From Leifsonia sp052114085 (GTDB lineage: Bacteria; Actinomycetota; Actinomycetes; Actinomycetales; Microbacteriaceae): a stretch of DNA of 64,000 nucleotides. Made by a program: the position numbers and the translations under genes. The stretch lies in the NCBI RefSeq assembly GCF_052114085.1, contig NZ_JBFREB010000001.1, positions 2,356,001-2,420,000 of the forward strand, written 5' to 3'. The notes under the pieces were generated by a model. The model searched no databases and was not told the DNA's origin. It worked only from the letters and a program-made list of their open reading frames with translations. Positions 20,010 to 29,937 of the stretch are shown piece after piece (the first letter of the stretch is position 1; each line of letters starts with the position of its first letter).

Positions 20010-20345
20010 ATGAGCGGTCCGGTGCCACGCAGCATCGAGTTGCTGCGTCAGCAGGCGCGCGACGAACTGTCCGCCATCATCGAGCACCGCTGCCGTGCGG
20101 GCGAAGATCCGTGGCAGTTCATCCCCGATCTGCCCAGCGTCGACGAGCAGGTCGTCATCGGCCTGCGCGCCGGTGCCATCGAAGACTTCGACCTGGCCGA
20201 GGAGCAGTCCCGCGCGCACCATCCCGCTGCCGGCCGTGAGGTGTTCACGCGGTTCGAGTACGGCGTCCTGCGCCGGATCGCGCTCGAGCATCCCGAACTC
20301 AGCGAAGCCGTCTGGGGGATGCTCGACAAGGTGGAGCGCGCCTGA
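20010..20345 (+). CDS. conserved hypothetical protein, 111 residues
   Basis: No family was recognised. ATG at 20010 is preceded by a strong GGGGAAGGAGGG ribosome site. The sequence is mostly helical (IELLRQQARDELSAIIEHRC, then VDEQVVIGLRAGAIEDFDLA, then EYGVLRRIALEHPELSEAVW) with no signal peptide or membrane span. It sits between the aminotransferase (86 bases) and the reductase (13 bases), and is probably co-transcribed with the latter. Confidence 0.6.
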   Translation: MSGPVPRSIELLRQQARDELSAIIEHRCRAGEDPWQFIPDLPSVDEQVVIGLRAGAIEDFDLAEEQSRAHHPAAGREVFTRFEYGVLRRIALEHPELSEAVWGMLDKVERA

Positions 20346-20358
20346 CTAACCTTCCCGC

Positions 20359-20973
20359 ATGGGAATCGTCACCGCCGACATCGCAATCTCGCTCGACGGC
20401 TTCGCCGCCGGACCGAACCAGTCGCTCGAGAACCCGCTCGGCGAGGGCGTCGAGGAGCGCCTGCACACGTGGATGTTCGACGAGCATGCCGACGCCCACA
20501 AGGCCGAGATCGACGCCATCACCACGGCGGGCGCCTACGTGATGGGCCGCAACATGTTCGGCCCGGTGCGGCACGAGTGGCCGGCGCCCGACGAACCGTT
20601 CGGCGACTGGGCCGGCTGGTGGGGCGACGAGCCGCCGTACCACGCGCCCGTATTCGTTCTCACGCACTACGCCCGGGAGCCGCTGACTCTGACCGGCACC
20701 ACCTTCTCCTTCGTGACGGACGGCATCCACGCGGCCGTCGAGCAGGCCCGCGAGCTGGCGGGTGAGGCGGACGTGTCCATCGCCGGCGGCGCGGAGACCC
20801 TCAACCAGGCACTGTGGGCAGGGATCGTCGACGAACTCCGGCTGCACATCGTTCCGCTCACGCTCGGGGCGGGTGAACGGGTCTTCGACCGCGTCCCGCC
20901 GCTCGACTTGGAGCTGGTCCGGGAGCGGGTGACCCCGGAGGTCGCCCACCTCACCTACCGCCTGCGGCGCTGA
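20359..20973 (+). CDS. dihydrofolate reductase-fold (RibD C-terminal domain) protein
   Basis: This 204-residue protein starts MGIVTADIAISLDGFAAGPN, the usual RibD_C/DHFR-like start. GAYVMGRNMFG (near 55) and the GEADVSIAGGAETLNQAL phosphate-binding segment (near 135-152) follow, with RLHIVPLTLGAGERVFD near the end. Such stand-alone proteins bind NADPH and reduce unknown small molecules. Its 3' end overlaps the convergent DUF255 gene by 23 bases. Confidence 0.85.
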   Translation: MGIVTADIAISLDGFAAGPNQSLENPLGEGVEERLHTWMFDEHADAHKAEIDAITTAGAYVMGRNMFGPVRHEWPAPDEPFGDWAGWWGDEPPYHAPVFVLTHYAREPLTLTGTTFSFVTDGIHAAVEQARELAGEADVSIAGGAETLNQALWAGIVDELRLHIVPLTLGAGERVFDRVPPLDLELVRERVTPEVAHLTYRLRR

Positions 20974-22819
20974 GCTCCTCGGGAGTCGTCGCGGGAAGGC
21001 GGCAGACGAAGTCGCGGCAGAAGTAGGCCGTCGGCAGGCCGTCGCGCGTGGTGCGTGCCGTGTAGAGGTCGAAGCCGGCTTCGGCGAGAGCCGCGGCCTG
21101 CGACTCCGTCGCGACGGCGACCAGCGGTGCGCCATGCCGACGCGCTGCCTCGAGGAGGGCTCCCTCCGTGGTCGCGCCGCCCTCCGGCAGCACCACGACC
21201 AGCTGCTCCGCCTCCCCCGCCAGCCGTGACATCAGCGCCAGCGACGTCCCGAAAGCGCTGGGAGCCTGCGCCGCCTGAGCCGCGACCATCCGCATCCCCT
21301 CGCGTGCCGCGCGCTCGTAGCGCCGCTCGCCGGTCATCAGGTACAGGGTATGCGCCGCCTGCGCCATCGACGAGAGCCCTGACGGGTAGGCGCCCTCGGA
21401 CGGGTCGACGCGCACGGACAGCCCGGTCGCCTCCAGCACCGGGTCGCCGCCACCCGGGGTCTCGAATGGACACGTCCCGTCCCCTGCGGCATCCAGGCAC
21501 AGGTCCACCAGGTCGCGCGCCGCGGTCGCCGCGGACAGGTCGCCCGCCGCGAGCGCCAACTCCAGCAGCCCGGCCGATAGACCGCCGTAGTCCTCCAGCG
21601 TCGCGCCCGCCTCCGACCTGCGGTCGCCGAGCGACGCGCGCAGCAGCGTCCCGTCGTCGCGGCGGTGGCGGCTGAGCACCGTGTCCGCCGCCTGGCGCGC
21701 CGCTACGATCCAGGCGGGGCGATTCAGGATGCGGCCCGCGCGAGCCAGCGCGCCGATCGCCAGCCCGTTCCAGCCCGTCAGCACCTTCTCGTCGAGCGGC
21801 GGAGGGTCCAGCCGGGCGCGCTCCTCCGGTGGGAGCGTGTAGTACGTCCCCTCGACCCGGGCGCCGTCGATCGTGCTCTCCGAGTCCTGCGCGGAGGCGA
21901 AGCCTCCCGAGGACCGGCGCAGCACGCCGAGGAGGAACGACGCGACGCCGTCCGCCGTGCGCTCCGCCCAGTCCGCACCGGTCTGCTGCCAGGCCCGGGC
22001 GTAGGCGTCGAGCAGCAGCGCGTTGTCGTAGAGCATCCGCTCGTAGTGCGGCTCACTCCAATCGCGGCGGGTGGCGTACCGGAAGAATCCGCCGTCCACC
22101 GCGTCGTGCAGCGGGGACGCGGCCATCCGCTCCAGCGTGCGCGCGGCCAGCTCGTGGCCCGATGGATGTGCGAGCAGGAAGTCGAGGAGCGGCGCGACCG
22201 GGAACTTCGGCGCCGTCCCGAAGCCGCCGAACTCCGGATCCTCGGCCTCGCCGAGCTGCGCGACCGCGGCATCCAGCGCCCGGTCGTCGGGGAGGTCCGC
22301 GACCGATGTCGCCGCCTCCGCTGCCGCGGCGAGCGCCGTCGCGACCTTCCCCGCGTCCGACTCGACCTCGGTGCGCCGGACGGTCCACGCATCCCACACC
22401 GCGTCGAGCACCTGGCGGAAGGAGGCGCGGCCGGCGACCGGCTGTGGCGGGAAGTACGTCCCGCCGAAGAACGCGCGGCCCGCCGGCGTCGCGAAGACCG
22501 TCAGCGGCCAGCCCAGGTTTCCGGTGAACGCGCTGGCGGCCGACAGGTACGCCGCATCGACGTCGGGATGCTCCTCCCGGTCGACCTTGATCGCCACGAA
22601 CCGGGCATTCAGCTCCTCCGCCGTCGCCGGGTCGCTGAAGCTCTCCCGGGCCATGACGTGACACCAGTGGCAGGTCGCGTACCCGATCGAGACCATGACG
22701 GGGACGTCGCGCCGCCGCGCCTCCGCGAAAGCCTCGGCACCCCACGGGAACCAGTCCACCGGGTTGTCGGCGTGCGCGCGCAGATAGGGGCTGATCGCAT
22801 CCGCGAGCCGATTCGCCAT
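20951..22819 (-). CDS. thioredoxin-domain protein of the YyaL/DUF255 family
   Basis: The protein has 622 residues. The N-terminal thioredoxin-like domain has IGYATCHWCHVMARESF with Cys50 and Cys53 of a CxxC. It is followed by FVAIKVDREEHPDVDAAY and GGTYFPP. The C-terminal ~450 residues form an (alpha/alpha)6 barrel similar to N-acylglucosamine epimerases. The family (human spermatogenesis-associated protein 20) has no settled reaction. It is somewhat shorter than many members (~650-680). It converges on and overlaps the reductase gene by 23 bases. Confidence 0.88.
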   Translation of the reverse strand: MANRLADAISPYLRAHADNPVDWFPWGAEAFAEARRRDVPVMVSIGYATCHWCHVMARESFSDPATAEELNARFVAIKVDREEHPDVDAAYLSAASAFTGNLGWPLTVFATPAGRAFFGGTYFPPQPVAGRASFRQVLDAVWDAWTVRRTEVESDAGKVATALAAAAEAATSVADLPDDRALDAAVAQLGEAEDPEFGGFGTAPKFPVAPLLDFLLAHPSGHELAARTLERMAASPLHDAVDGGFFRYATRRDWSEPHYERMLYDNALLLDAYARAWQQTGADWAERTADGVASFLLGVLRRSSGGFASAQDSESTIDGARVEGTYYTLPPEERARLDPPPLDEKVLTGWNGLAIGALARAGRILNRPAWIVAARQAADTVLSRHRRDDGTLLRASLGDRRSEAGATLEDYGGLSAGLLELALAAGDLSAATAARDLVDLCLDAAGDGTCPFETPGGGDPVLEATGLSVRVDPSEGAYPSGLSSMAQAAHTLYLMTGERRYERAAREGMRMVAAQAAQAPSAFGTSLALMSRLAGEAEQLVVVLPEGGATTEGALLEAARRHGAPLVAVATESQAAALAEAGFDLYTARTTRDGLPTAYFCRDFVCRLPATTPEELSAAGGR

Positions 22820-22869
22820 GGGCTCACCCTACGACGAGGGCGTGGGAAGGGAAGCCCCGAGCTCCGTTG

Positions 22870-23280
22870 TCAGCTGGCGGTGTCCATCCCCTGCAGCCGG
22901 ATGCTCGAGTTGAGGTAGAAGGCGGCCAGCAGCGCGTAGCTCAGGCACGCGATCGCGGGGACGATGGCATCCTCCGGATCGCTCGCGAACGCGCCGACGC
23001 CGGAGATGAAGGCCAGCACGGCCAGGAGGGCACCGATCCAGAAGCCGGCCGCCGGCCGCGCCGTCGCCCGCCACCATGCCCGCGGGTCCGTGCGGTTCTC
23101 CCCTTCGCCGCGGAAGATCCTCACGCCGACGATCACGTACGCGACGTTGAGCAGGGCGACGATCAGCACGTCGAACGTGGGATTCACCACGCGCGCGATG
23201 AGGAAGACGTTGAGCACCAGGATCAGCGCGAAGACGCCGACGATGTAGGTGATCTTCCCGGTGACGGACGTGACTCTCAC
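22870..23280 (-). CDS. hypothetical four-helix membrane protein
   Basis: The protein has 136 residues from GTG at 23280. Four hydrophobic segments are evident: ~8-28 (YIVGVFALILVLNVFLIA), ~36-53 (VLIVALLNVAYVIVGV), ~78-97 (AGFWIGALLAVLAFISGV) and ~107-125 (IVPAIACLSYALLAAFYL). A charged loop GEGENRTDPRAWWR lies between the second and third. No known family was recognised. It is 50 bases downstream of the DUF255 gene start on the same strand, in its own unit. Confidence 0.65.
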   Translation of the reverse strand: MRVTSVTGKITYIVGVFALILVLNVFLIARVVNPTFDVLIVALLNVAYVIVGVRIFRGEGENRTDPRAWWRATARPAAGFWIGALLAVLAFISGVGAFASDPEDAIVPAIACLSYALLAAFYLNSSIRLQGMDTAS

Positions 23281-23338
23281 GCGACGAGCCTAGCCCGGGG
23301 ATCCGACACCACTGCGTCGCACCCCCGGGCGGCCGGAT

Positions 23339-24172
23339 TCAGTTGACCTCGTCCGGGTGGGCGCTGACGCGTCCCTCACGCTCGAGCGAGCTGATGGCTG
23401 CGACCTCGTCGGCGCTCAGCTCGAAGTCGAAGACGTCGAAGTTCTCGGCCATGCGCTCGCGACGGTTCGACTTGGGGAAGACGATGTTCCCGCTCTGCAG
23501 GTGCCAGCGGATGACGACCTGCGCGGGCGTCTTGCCGTGCACGTCGGCCGCCTGGGCGACCTCCGGCGTCTCGAACAGCGGGTACTTGCCCTGCCCGAGG
23601 GGACCCCACGCCTCGATCTCGATGCCGTGCTCACGCGCGAACGCGGTCACCTCCGGCTGCTGGTGGGCGGGGTGCAGCTCGATCTGGTTGACGGCGGGCA
23701 CGATGTCCGTGCTTGCGAGCAGCTTCTCCAGGTGCGGGACCAGGAAGTTGGAGACGCCGATCGCCTTCGCGCGACCCGAGGCGTAGATCTTCTCCAGCGA
23801 TTTCCATGCCTCGACGAAGGTGTCCTTCTGCGGCGTCGGCCAGTGGATCAGGTACAGATCCACGTAGTCCAGGCCCAGCTTGCCGAGCGACTCCTCGAAC
23901 GCGTTCTCGGCGTCCGTCTGGCGGTCGTTCCACAACTTAGTGGTGACGAACAGCTCCTCGCGGGGGACGCCGGAGGCGGCGAGCGCCTGGCCGACGCCCT
24001 CCTCGTTGCCGTAGATCGCGGCAGTGTCGATGTGGCGGTAGCCCACCTCGAGAGCGTCGGTGACGATGCGGGTCGTCTCGGCCGGGTCGACCTTGAAGAC
24101 GCCGAAACCGAGCTGCGGGATGGTGGTCCCATTGTTCAGGGTCAGAAGCGGAGTATTTGCGTTTGCAACCAT
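23339..24172 (-). CDS. aldo/keto reductase (2,5-diketo-D-gluconate reductase-like)
   Basis: The protein has 277 residues from ATG at 24172 (MVANANTPLLTLNNG); a GTG 9 bases upstream is an equally possible start. The tetrad is Asp49 and Tyr54 (HIDTAAIYGNEEGV), Lys79 (FVTTKLWND) and His110 (LYLIHWPTP). The NADPH site IVFPKSNRRERMAENFDVFD is near 240-260. It matches AKR5-type reductases of alpha-keto aldehydes and sugars. It lies downstream of the ligase gene's 3' end in opposite arrangement to none of its neighbours; both are on the minus strand. Confidence 0.92.
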   Translation of the reverse strand: MVANANTPLLTLNNGTTIPQLGFGVFKVDPAETTRIVTDALEVGYRHIDTAAIYGNEEGVGQALAASGVPREELFVTTKLWNDRQTDAENAFEESLGKLGLDYVDLYLIHWPTPQKDTFVEAWKSLEKIYASGRAKAIGVSNFLVPHLEKLLASTDIVPAVNQIELHPAHQQPEVTAFAREHGIEIEAWGPLGQGKYPLFETPEVAQAADVHGKTPAQVVIRWHLQSGNIVFPKSNRRERMAENFDVFDFELSADEVAAISSLEREGRVSAHPDEVN

Positions 24173-24200
24173 ATCCGCCACGGTACCAGGAGCCGGGTGG

Positions 24201-25817
24201 TCAGCCGACCGGGTGGAAGCCCTCCTCGGAGGTCGCCGACTCCGAGGTTGCCGCGTCCGCCGCCTCCATTTCGAACCGCGCCACCAGCTCCCGCTTGAGC
24301 ACCTTGCCCGACGGGCCGAGCGGGAGCGTCTCCAGGATCACCACGCGGCGCGGGTACTTGTACGCCGCGACCTTCTGCTGTGCGAACCCGATCAGTTCGC
24401 CCGTGTCCGCCTCGCCGCCCGGCATGAGGGTCACCGCCGCCATGATCTCCTGCCCGTGGGTCTCGTGCGCCACCCCGAAGACGGCGACCATCGCGACGGC
24501 GGGATGCGTCGAGAGCACCTCCTCCACTTCGCGCGGGTACACGTTGTAGCCGTTGCGGACGATCATGTCCTTCTTGCGGTCGACGATCGTGATGTAGTCA
24601 TCGTCGCTCTTCGTGCCCAGGTCGCCGGTGCGGAACCAGCCGTCCACCACCGCCTCCGCATTCGCCTCCGGCAGGTTCAGGTAGCCCTTCATCAGGTTGT
24701 GTCCGCGGACGACGATCTCGCCGAGCTCGCCGCGGGGGAGCAGCTGGATGCGGTCGTCGACCTCTGCGTCGGCGATCTCCACATCCACACCCCAGATCGG
24801 GGTGCCGACCGTGCCGACTCGTGTCGGCTGGCCACGGTGGTTGAAGGAGGCGACGGGCGAGGTCTCGGTGAGGCCGTAACCCTCGTGCACGTCGATGCCG
24901 TACACCTCCTTCATCCGCTCGATCACGGCGACGGGGATGGCGGCCCCGCCACTCATGCCGTACCGGAGCGGTGGCCGGTCCGGGTTCGTCTTCGCGGCCT
25001 CCAGCAGGGCGATGTACATGGTCGGGACACCGGTCATGACCGTGCATCCGTGCTCGTTGAGCAGCTGCAGCGCGGTGGCGCCGTCGAACTTCGGCACCAG
25101 CACGATCGCAGCGCCGGCCCGGAACCCCATGTTCATCACGCAGGTCTGGCCGAACGTGTGGAACAGCGGCAAACAGCCCAGGATGCGGTCCCCGGGTTCG
25201 AGGTCGAGCGTCCCGTTGAGCAGCACATTCACCTGCTCGACCAGGGAGAAGTGACATCCCTCCGCGCCCTTCGGCTTGCCCGTCGTACCGCTCGTGTAGA
25301 GGATCGTTGCAGTGTCCAACGGCTCGCACGGGACATACGTGTCGATCGGCTCGGCCGCGGCCGCCAGGTCTTCGAGCCGCGGGAAGGGCGCCTGGTCGAG
25401 CATCTCGTCCGGCACCAGCACCGACAGCGTCGGGATGCCCGCGAGGCCGGCACCGCGCGCGCCCTCGGCCAGCAGCGGGGCTGCGCAGATCAGGACGGAT
25501 GCACCGGAGTCGCCGAGCACGTAGGCGATCTCCTCGGCTTTCAGCAGGGCGTGGACGGGCACGACCACGGCACCGAGGGCGAGCACCGCGTAGTAGGAGC
25601 GGGGGAAGTCGGGGACGTTCGGCAGCATCAGCGCGACCTTGTCGCCCGGCTCGACGCCCAGATCCCGGAGCGCGCCCGCGTACGATCGCGTCTGCTCCCA
25701 CAGAGCGCCGTAGCGGATCTCGCGCCCGGCGAAGATCAGGGCGACGTTGTCGGGCATACGATGCGCCGTCTCCGCCAGGATGCTCGCGACCGACATGGTG
25801 GCATAGCCGTGACTCAT
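24201..25817 (-). CDS. AMP-forming acyl-CoA synthetase (long-chain fatty acid-CoA ligase-like)
   Basis: The protein has 538 residues from ATG at 25817, preceded by GAGGAGAACCC. The adenylation P-loop ILYTSGTTGKPKGAE is near 170-184. Motif VHEGYGLTETSP is near 305, GWFRTGDLG near 395 and the catalytic lysine region PLGPSGKVLKREL near 500. It activates a carboxylic acid to acyl-CoA through acyl-AMP. The chain length cannot be told from sequence. The frame stays open far upstream across the hrpA gene, but that is antisense coding shadow. Confidence 0.9.
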   Translation of the reverse strand: MSHGYATMSVASILAETAHRMPDNVALIFAGREIRYGALWEQTRSYAGALRDLGVEPGDKVALMLPNVPDFPRSYYAVLALGAVVVPVHALLKAEEIAYVLGDSGASVLICAAPLLAEGARGAGLAGIPTLSVLVPDEMLDQAPFPRLEDLAAAAEPIDTYVPCEPLDTATILYTSGTTGKPKGAEGCHFSLVEQVNVLLNGTLDLEPGDRILGCLPLFHTFGQTCVMNMGFRAGAAIVLVPKFDGATALQLLNEHGCTVMTGVPTMYIALLEAAKTNPDRPPLRYGMSGGAAIPVAVIERMKEVYGIDVHEGYGLTETSPVASFNHRGQPTRVGTVGTPIWGVDVEIADAEVDDRIQLLPRGELGEIVVRGHNLMKGYLNLPEANAEAVVDGWFRTGDLGTKSDDDYITIVDRKKDMIVRNGYNVYPREVEEVLSTHPAVAMVAVFGVAHETHGQEIMAAVTLMPGGEADTGELIGFAQQKVAAYKYPRRVVILETLPLGPSGKVLKRELVARFEMEAADAATSESATSEEGFHPVG

Positions 25818-25988
25818 GGGTTCTCCTCGTCTCCATCGACGTCGGACCCTGTTTTCGGGTTGAGCCGAACCTACGTCACCCGCGGGTCTGGGGCAACGCC
25901 CCCGCCCGGGAGGTGCGGCGTCGTGTTCGCATCCCCGGCGCAGCCGCCCGGCCGGAAGGGCCCGGCACGCGGATAGAATGGAAGGCTC

Positions 25989-28900
25989 ATGTCTTCCGCC
26001 GACACCCTCCCCCGCATCGTCTTCCCGCCCGAGCTGCCCGTCAGCCGGATGCGGGACGACATCGCGCGCGCCATCCGCGACCACCAGGTCGTCATCGTGG
26101 CCGGCGCGACCGGTTCCGGCAAGACGACGCAGTTGCCCAAGATCGCCCTCGAGCTGGGCCGGAAGAGCATCGGCCACACCCAGCCCCGCCGCCTCGCCGC
26201 CCGGACGATCGCCGAGCGGATCGCCGAGGAGCTCGACCAGTCGGTCGGAGAGCTGGTCGGCTACCAGGTGCGCTTCACGGACCGGGTGTCGAAGGCGACC
26301 CGCATCAAGCTGATGACCGACGGCATCCTGCTCAACGAGCTCCGCCGCGACCGGATGCTGCGCGCCTACGACACCATCATCATCGACGAAGCGCACGAGC
26401 GCAGCCTCAACATCGACTTCCTGCTCGGCTACCTCAAGCAGCTGCTCCCGCAGCGTCCGGACCTCAAGCTGATCATCACGTCGGCGACCATCGATCCGCA
26501 GAGCTTCGCCGAGCACTTCGCGTCCGAGGATGGCACACCGGCGCCCATCGTCGAGGTGTCCGGCCGCACATATCCCGTCGAGATCCGCTACCGGCCGCTC
26601 GTCGCCGAGGCGATGGATGAGGACGACGACGATCCGGATCCGGTCCCCGCCGTCGACCGCGACTACCTGCAGGGCATCAACGACGCCCTGGACGAACTGG
26701 CCCGCGAGGACCGTGGCGACGTGCTCGTCTTCCTCTCCGGAGAGAACGAGATCCGGGATGCGGCCGACGCCATCCGCGGCCGCAATCTGCCCGGAACCGA
26801 GGTGCTGCCGCTCTACGGCCGCCTCTCCTCCGCCGAGCAGCACCGCGTGTTCCAGCCGTCGACGGTGGCCGGTGTGCGCCGCCGCGTAGTGCTCGCCACC
26901 AACGTCGCCGAGACGAGCCTCACGGTCCCGGGCATCAAATACGTGGTGGATGCGGGTACGGCCCGGATCAGCCGCTACAGCACGCGCGCGAAGGTCCAGC
27001 GCCTTCCCATCGAGGCCATCTCGCAGGCGAGCGCCAATCAGCGCTCGGGCCGGTCCGGCCGCACGAGCGACGGCATCGCCATCCGTCTGTACTCGGAGGA
27101 GGACTTCGAGAAGCGGCCCGAATTCACCGAGCCGGAGATCCTCCGCACCAACCTCGCCGCGGTCATCCTGCAGATGATCTCCCTCGGGCTGGGTGACATC
27201 GCCGCGTTCCCGTTCCTCACCCCGCCCGACTCCCGCGGCATCAAGGACGGCCTCGACCTGCTCACCGAGCTCGGCGCGATCTCGGCCGCGAAGGAAGCCA
27301 CCCGGCTGACCGCGGTCGGCCGCCAGCTGGCGCAGCTGCCCATCGACCCCCGATTCGCCCGGATGGTGGTCGAATCCAAGCGTCACAGCACCTCGCGCGA
27401 GGTCATGGCGATCGTCGCCGGACTCACCATCCAGGATCCGCGCGAGCGCCCCGTCGAGAAGCGCGGGAGTGCCGACGAGAAGCACGCCCGCTTCGCCGAC
27501 CCGACCAGCGACTTCCTCACCCTGCTCAACCTCTGGAACTACCTGGAGGAGCAGCAGAAGGACCTCTCCTCGAGCGCGTTCCGGCGCCTCTGCAAGTCCG
27601 AGTACCTCAACTTCCTGCGCGTGCGCGAGTGGCAGGACGTCTACCGCCAGCTGCGGCAGCTCGCGAAGCCGCTCGGGCTGACCATCGGGGAGCCGTCCGT
27701 GAACCCGGACGGCATCCACCGTTCGCTGCTGGCCGGCCTGCTGTCGCACATCGGACTGAAGGATGTGCGCGAGTCCGGCAACAAAGGCGGCGCGCGCGGC
27801 CCCCGGCAGTCCGAGTACCTCGGTGCGCGGCAGACGCGGTTCGTGATCTTCCCCGGCTCCACCCTCGCCAAGAAGCAGCCCAACGCCGTGATGAGTGCCG
27901 AGCTCGTGGAGACCTCGCGCCTCTTCGCCCGGATGAACGCCTCCATCGACCCCGCCTGGGCAGAGCCCATCGCCGGTGACCTGTGCCGGCGGCAGTACAG
28001 CGAGCCGCACTGGGAGAAGAACCAGGGATCGGTCGTCGCCTACGAGCGGGTCACCCTGTTCGGCGTGCCGATCATTCCGCGGCGCCGGGTGCAGTACGCG
28101 CGGATCGACGCCGAACTCTCCCGCGAGTTGTTCATCCGCCACGCCCTCGTCGACGGCGAGTGGGACTCGCACCAGGCGTTCGACCGCGCCAACCGGAAGT
28201 TGCGCGCCGAACTGCGCGAACTGGAGGAGCGGACGCGCCGCCGCGACATCCTCAACGACGACGAGGCCGTCTTCGAGTTCTACGACAAGCGCATTCCTGC
28301 GGATGTGGTGTCGACCCGTTCCTTCGAGGGATGGTGGAAGAAGGCCCGGGAGGAGACCCCCGACCTCCTGACCATGACGCCCGAGGCCCTGCTCGACGAG
28401 GATGCGGCGGAGATCGACGAGGAGGCGTTCCCGCCGGTGTGGCGGCAGGGCGACCAGCAGCTCACCCTGCGCTACCGGTTCGAGCCGGGGGCCGAGGACG
28501 ACGGCGTCACCGTGCAGGTGCCGCTTCCGCTGCTCGCCGGGTTGCTGCCGGACGGGTTCGACTGGCAGGTGCCGGGGCTCCGTCACGAGCTGGTGACCGC
28601 CTTGATCAAGTCGCTGCCGAAGGCGATCCGCCGCCAGGTGGTGCCAGCGGCGGACTGGGCGCAGCGACTTCTCGGGGAGCTCTCGGGCACCGCGGGGATG
28701 CGCGCGCACGAGGGGGAACGGCCGGCCGGCTCCCTCGCCGACACCCTGGCCGCGACGATCTCGCGGCTGACCGGCTCGCGGGTCAGCGGCACGGACTTCG
28801 ACCTCGATCGGCTGTCGCCGCACCTCCGGCCCACCTTCCAGGTGGTCGGCGAGCGCGGAAGGCCAATGACGAGCGGGAAGGACCTCGGCGCGCTCCAGGA

Positions 28901-29846
28901 CCGGCTGCGCTCGCGTGCCCGCGACTCCGTCGCCGCGGTTGCGGAGGCGCGCACTCCGAACGCCCTGGAACGCTCGGGCCTGACGACCTGGGATATGGAC
29001 GAGCTCCCGCGGTTCGTGGATTCGACCCACACCGGGCCAGGCGGGACCAAGAACGTCATCCGTGCGTATCCCGCCCTGGTCGACGACGGCTCGTCCGTGA
29101 GCATCCGTCTCCTGGGCACACCCGCCGAGCAGGCACGCGCCATGCCGGGCGGGGTGCGACGGCTGCTGCTCGCGAGCGTGCCGTCACCGGTTGCGTACGT
29201 GCAGCAGCACCTGACGTCGAACGAGAAGCTCACCCTCGCCGCCAGCCCGTACCCCAACACGAAGGCGCTGTTCGACGACTGCCTTCTCGCGGTCGTCGAC
29301 TCGGTGCTCTACCGGATGAAGCCCGACGGCCAGGTCTTCATGCGCGCCGAGTTCGAGGCGGTGCGCGACCGGGTGTCGGGCATCGTCATGGATGCGATGT
29401 TCGAGACGGTCGCGCTGGTCACGCGCATCCTCACCGCTGCCCGCACCGCTGACAAGGCGATCTCGGGCGTGACGGCGCTGACCTACCTGTCGGCGCTCAA
29501 CGACGCGAAGGGTCAGCTCGCCGGGCTGGTCTACCCGGGCTTCGTCTCGACGACCGGGCTGGAGCAGCTGCGCCAGCTGCCGCGCTACCTCGCCGGAATC
29601 ACCCAGCGGATGCAGGCACTGCCCACCAACCCCGGCCGCGACCGCGCCTGGCAGACCCAGGTGGAGACCGCCGTCGCCCTCTACACGGACGCCGGCGGCC
29701 GCATCCCCGTGGCTCCGGAAGCGTCCCCCGCACTCGTCCACGCCCGCTGGATGCTCGAGGAGTTCCGGGTCTCGCTCTTCGCCCAGTCCCTCGGCACGGC
29801 GGAGTCCGTCTCCCTCCCCCGCATCCGCAAAGTCCTCGCCTCCTGA
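25989..29846 (+). CDS. hrpA: ATP-dependent RNA helicase HrpA (DEAH box)
   Basis: The protein has 1285 residues. Motif I GATGSGKTTQLP is at 39-50, motif II IIDEAHERSLN near 132-142 and motif III LIITSATID near 165. Motifs V and VI are VLATNVAETSLTVPG and ISQASANQRSGRSGR. Then come HA2, OB and the long C-terminal HrpA-specific region (DUF3418). The length fits HrpA rather than the shorter HrpB. It remodels RNA or ribosomes with ATP. It is a single gene 171 bases after the divergent ligase start. That gap shows no clear promoter boxes. Confidence 0.93.
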   Translation: MSSADTLPRIVFPPELPVSRMRDDIARAIRDHQVVIVAGATGSGKTTQLPKIALELGRKSIGHTQPRRLAARTIAERIAEELDQSVGELVGYQVRFTDRVSKATRIKLMTDGILLNELRRDRMLRAYDTIIIDEAHERSLNIDFLLGYLKQLLPQRPDLKLIITSATIDPQSFAEHFASEDGTPAPIVEVSGRTYPVEIRYRPLVAEAMDEDDDDPDPVPAVDRDYLQGINDALDELAREDRGDVLVFLSGENEIRDAADAIRGRNLPGTEVLPLYGRLSSAEQHRVFQPSTVAGVRRRVVLATNVAETSLTVPGIKYVVDAGTARISRYSTRAKVQRLPIEAISQASANQRSGRSGRTSDGIAIRLYSEEDFEKRPEFTEPEILRTNLAAVILQMISLGLGDIAAFPFLTPPDSRGIKDGLDLLTELGAISAAKEATRLTAVGRQLAQLPIDPRFARMVVESKRHSTSREVMAIVAGLTIQDPRERPVEKRGSADEKHARFADPTSDFLTLLNLWNYLEEQQKDLSSSAFRRLCKSEYLNFLRVREWQDVYRQLRQLAKPLGLTIGEPSVNPDGIHRSLLAGLLSHIGLKDVRESGNKGGARGPRQSEYLGARQTRFVIFPGSTLAKKQPNAVMSAELVETSRLFARMNASIDPAWAEPIAGDLCRRQYSEPHWEKNQGSVVAYERVTLFGVPIIPRRRVQYARIDAELSRELFIRHALVDGEWDSHQAFDRANRKLRAELRELEERTRRRDILNDDEAVFEFYDKRIPADVVSTRSFEGWWKKAREETPDLLTMTPEALLDEDAAEIDEEAFPPVWRQGDQQLTLRYRFEPGAEDDGVTVQVPLPLLAGLLPDGFDWQVPGLRHELVTALIKSLPKAIRRQVVPAADWAQRLLGELSGTAGMRAHEGERPAGSLADTLAATISRLTGSRVSGTDFDLDRLSPHLRPTFQVVGERGRPMTSGKDLGALQDRLRSRARDSVAAVAEARTPNALERSGLTTWDMDELPRFVDSTHTGPGGTKNVIRAYPALVDDGSSVSIRLLGTPAEQARAMPGGVRRLLLASVPSPVAYVQQHLTSNEKLTLAASPYPNTKALFDDCLLAVVDSVLYRMKPDGQVFMRAEFEAVRDRVSGIVMDAMFETVALVTRILTAARTADKAISGVTALTYLSALNDAKGQLAGLVYPGFVSTTGLEQLRQLPRYLAGITQRMQALPTNPGRDRAWQTQVETAVALYTDAGGRIPVAPEASPALVHARWMLEEFRVSLFAQSLGTAESVSLPRIRKVLAS

Positions 29847-29864
29847 CCGGCCTATCCCCACCAT

Positions 29865-29922
29865 CGAGTACGCGAAGACTGCACGCCCCTGCGGCGCGTC
29901 GTGTGCAATCTTCGCGGACTCG
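29865..29922. terminator. interrupted stem-loop between convergent genes
   Basis: Paired blocks CGAGT (29865-29869) / ACTCG (29918-29922), CGCGAAGA / TCTTCGCG and TGCAC / GTGCA form one long hairpin with single mismatches. It lies between the stops of hrpA (29846) and the SDR (29938). It is built like the dispersed hairpin family but has a different core. It is probably a bidirectional terminator. Confidence 0.5.
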
Positions 29923-29937
29923 ACGGCGGGGAGTGAG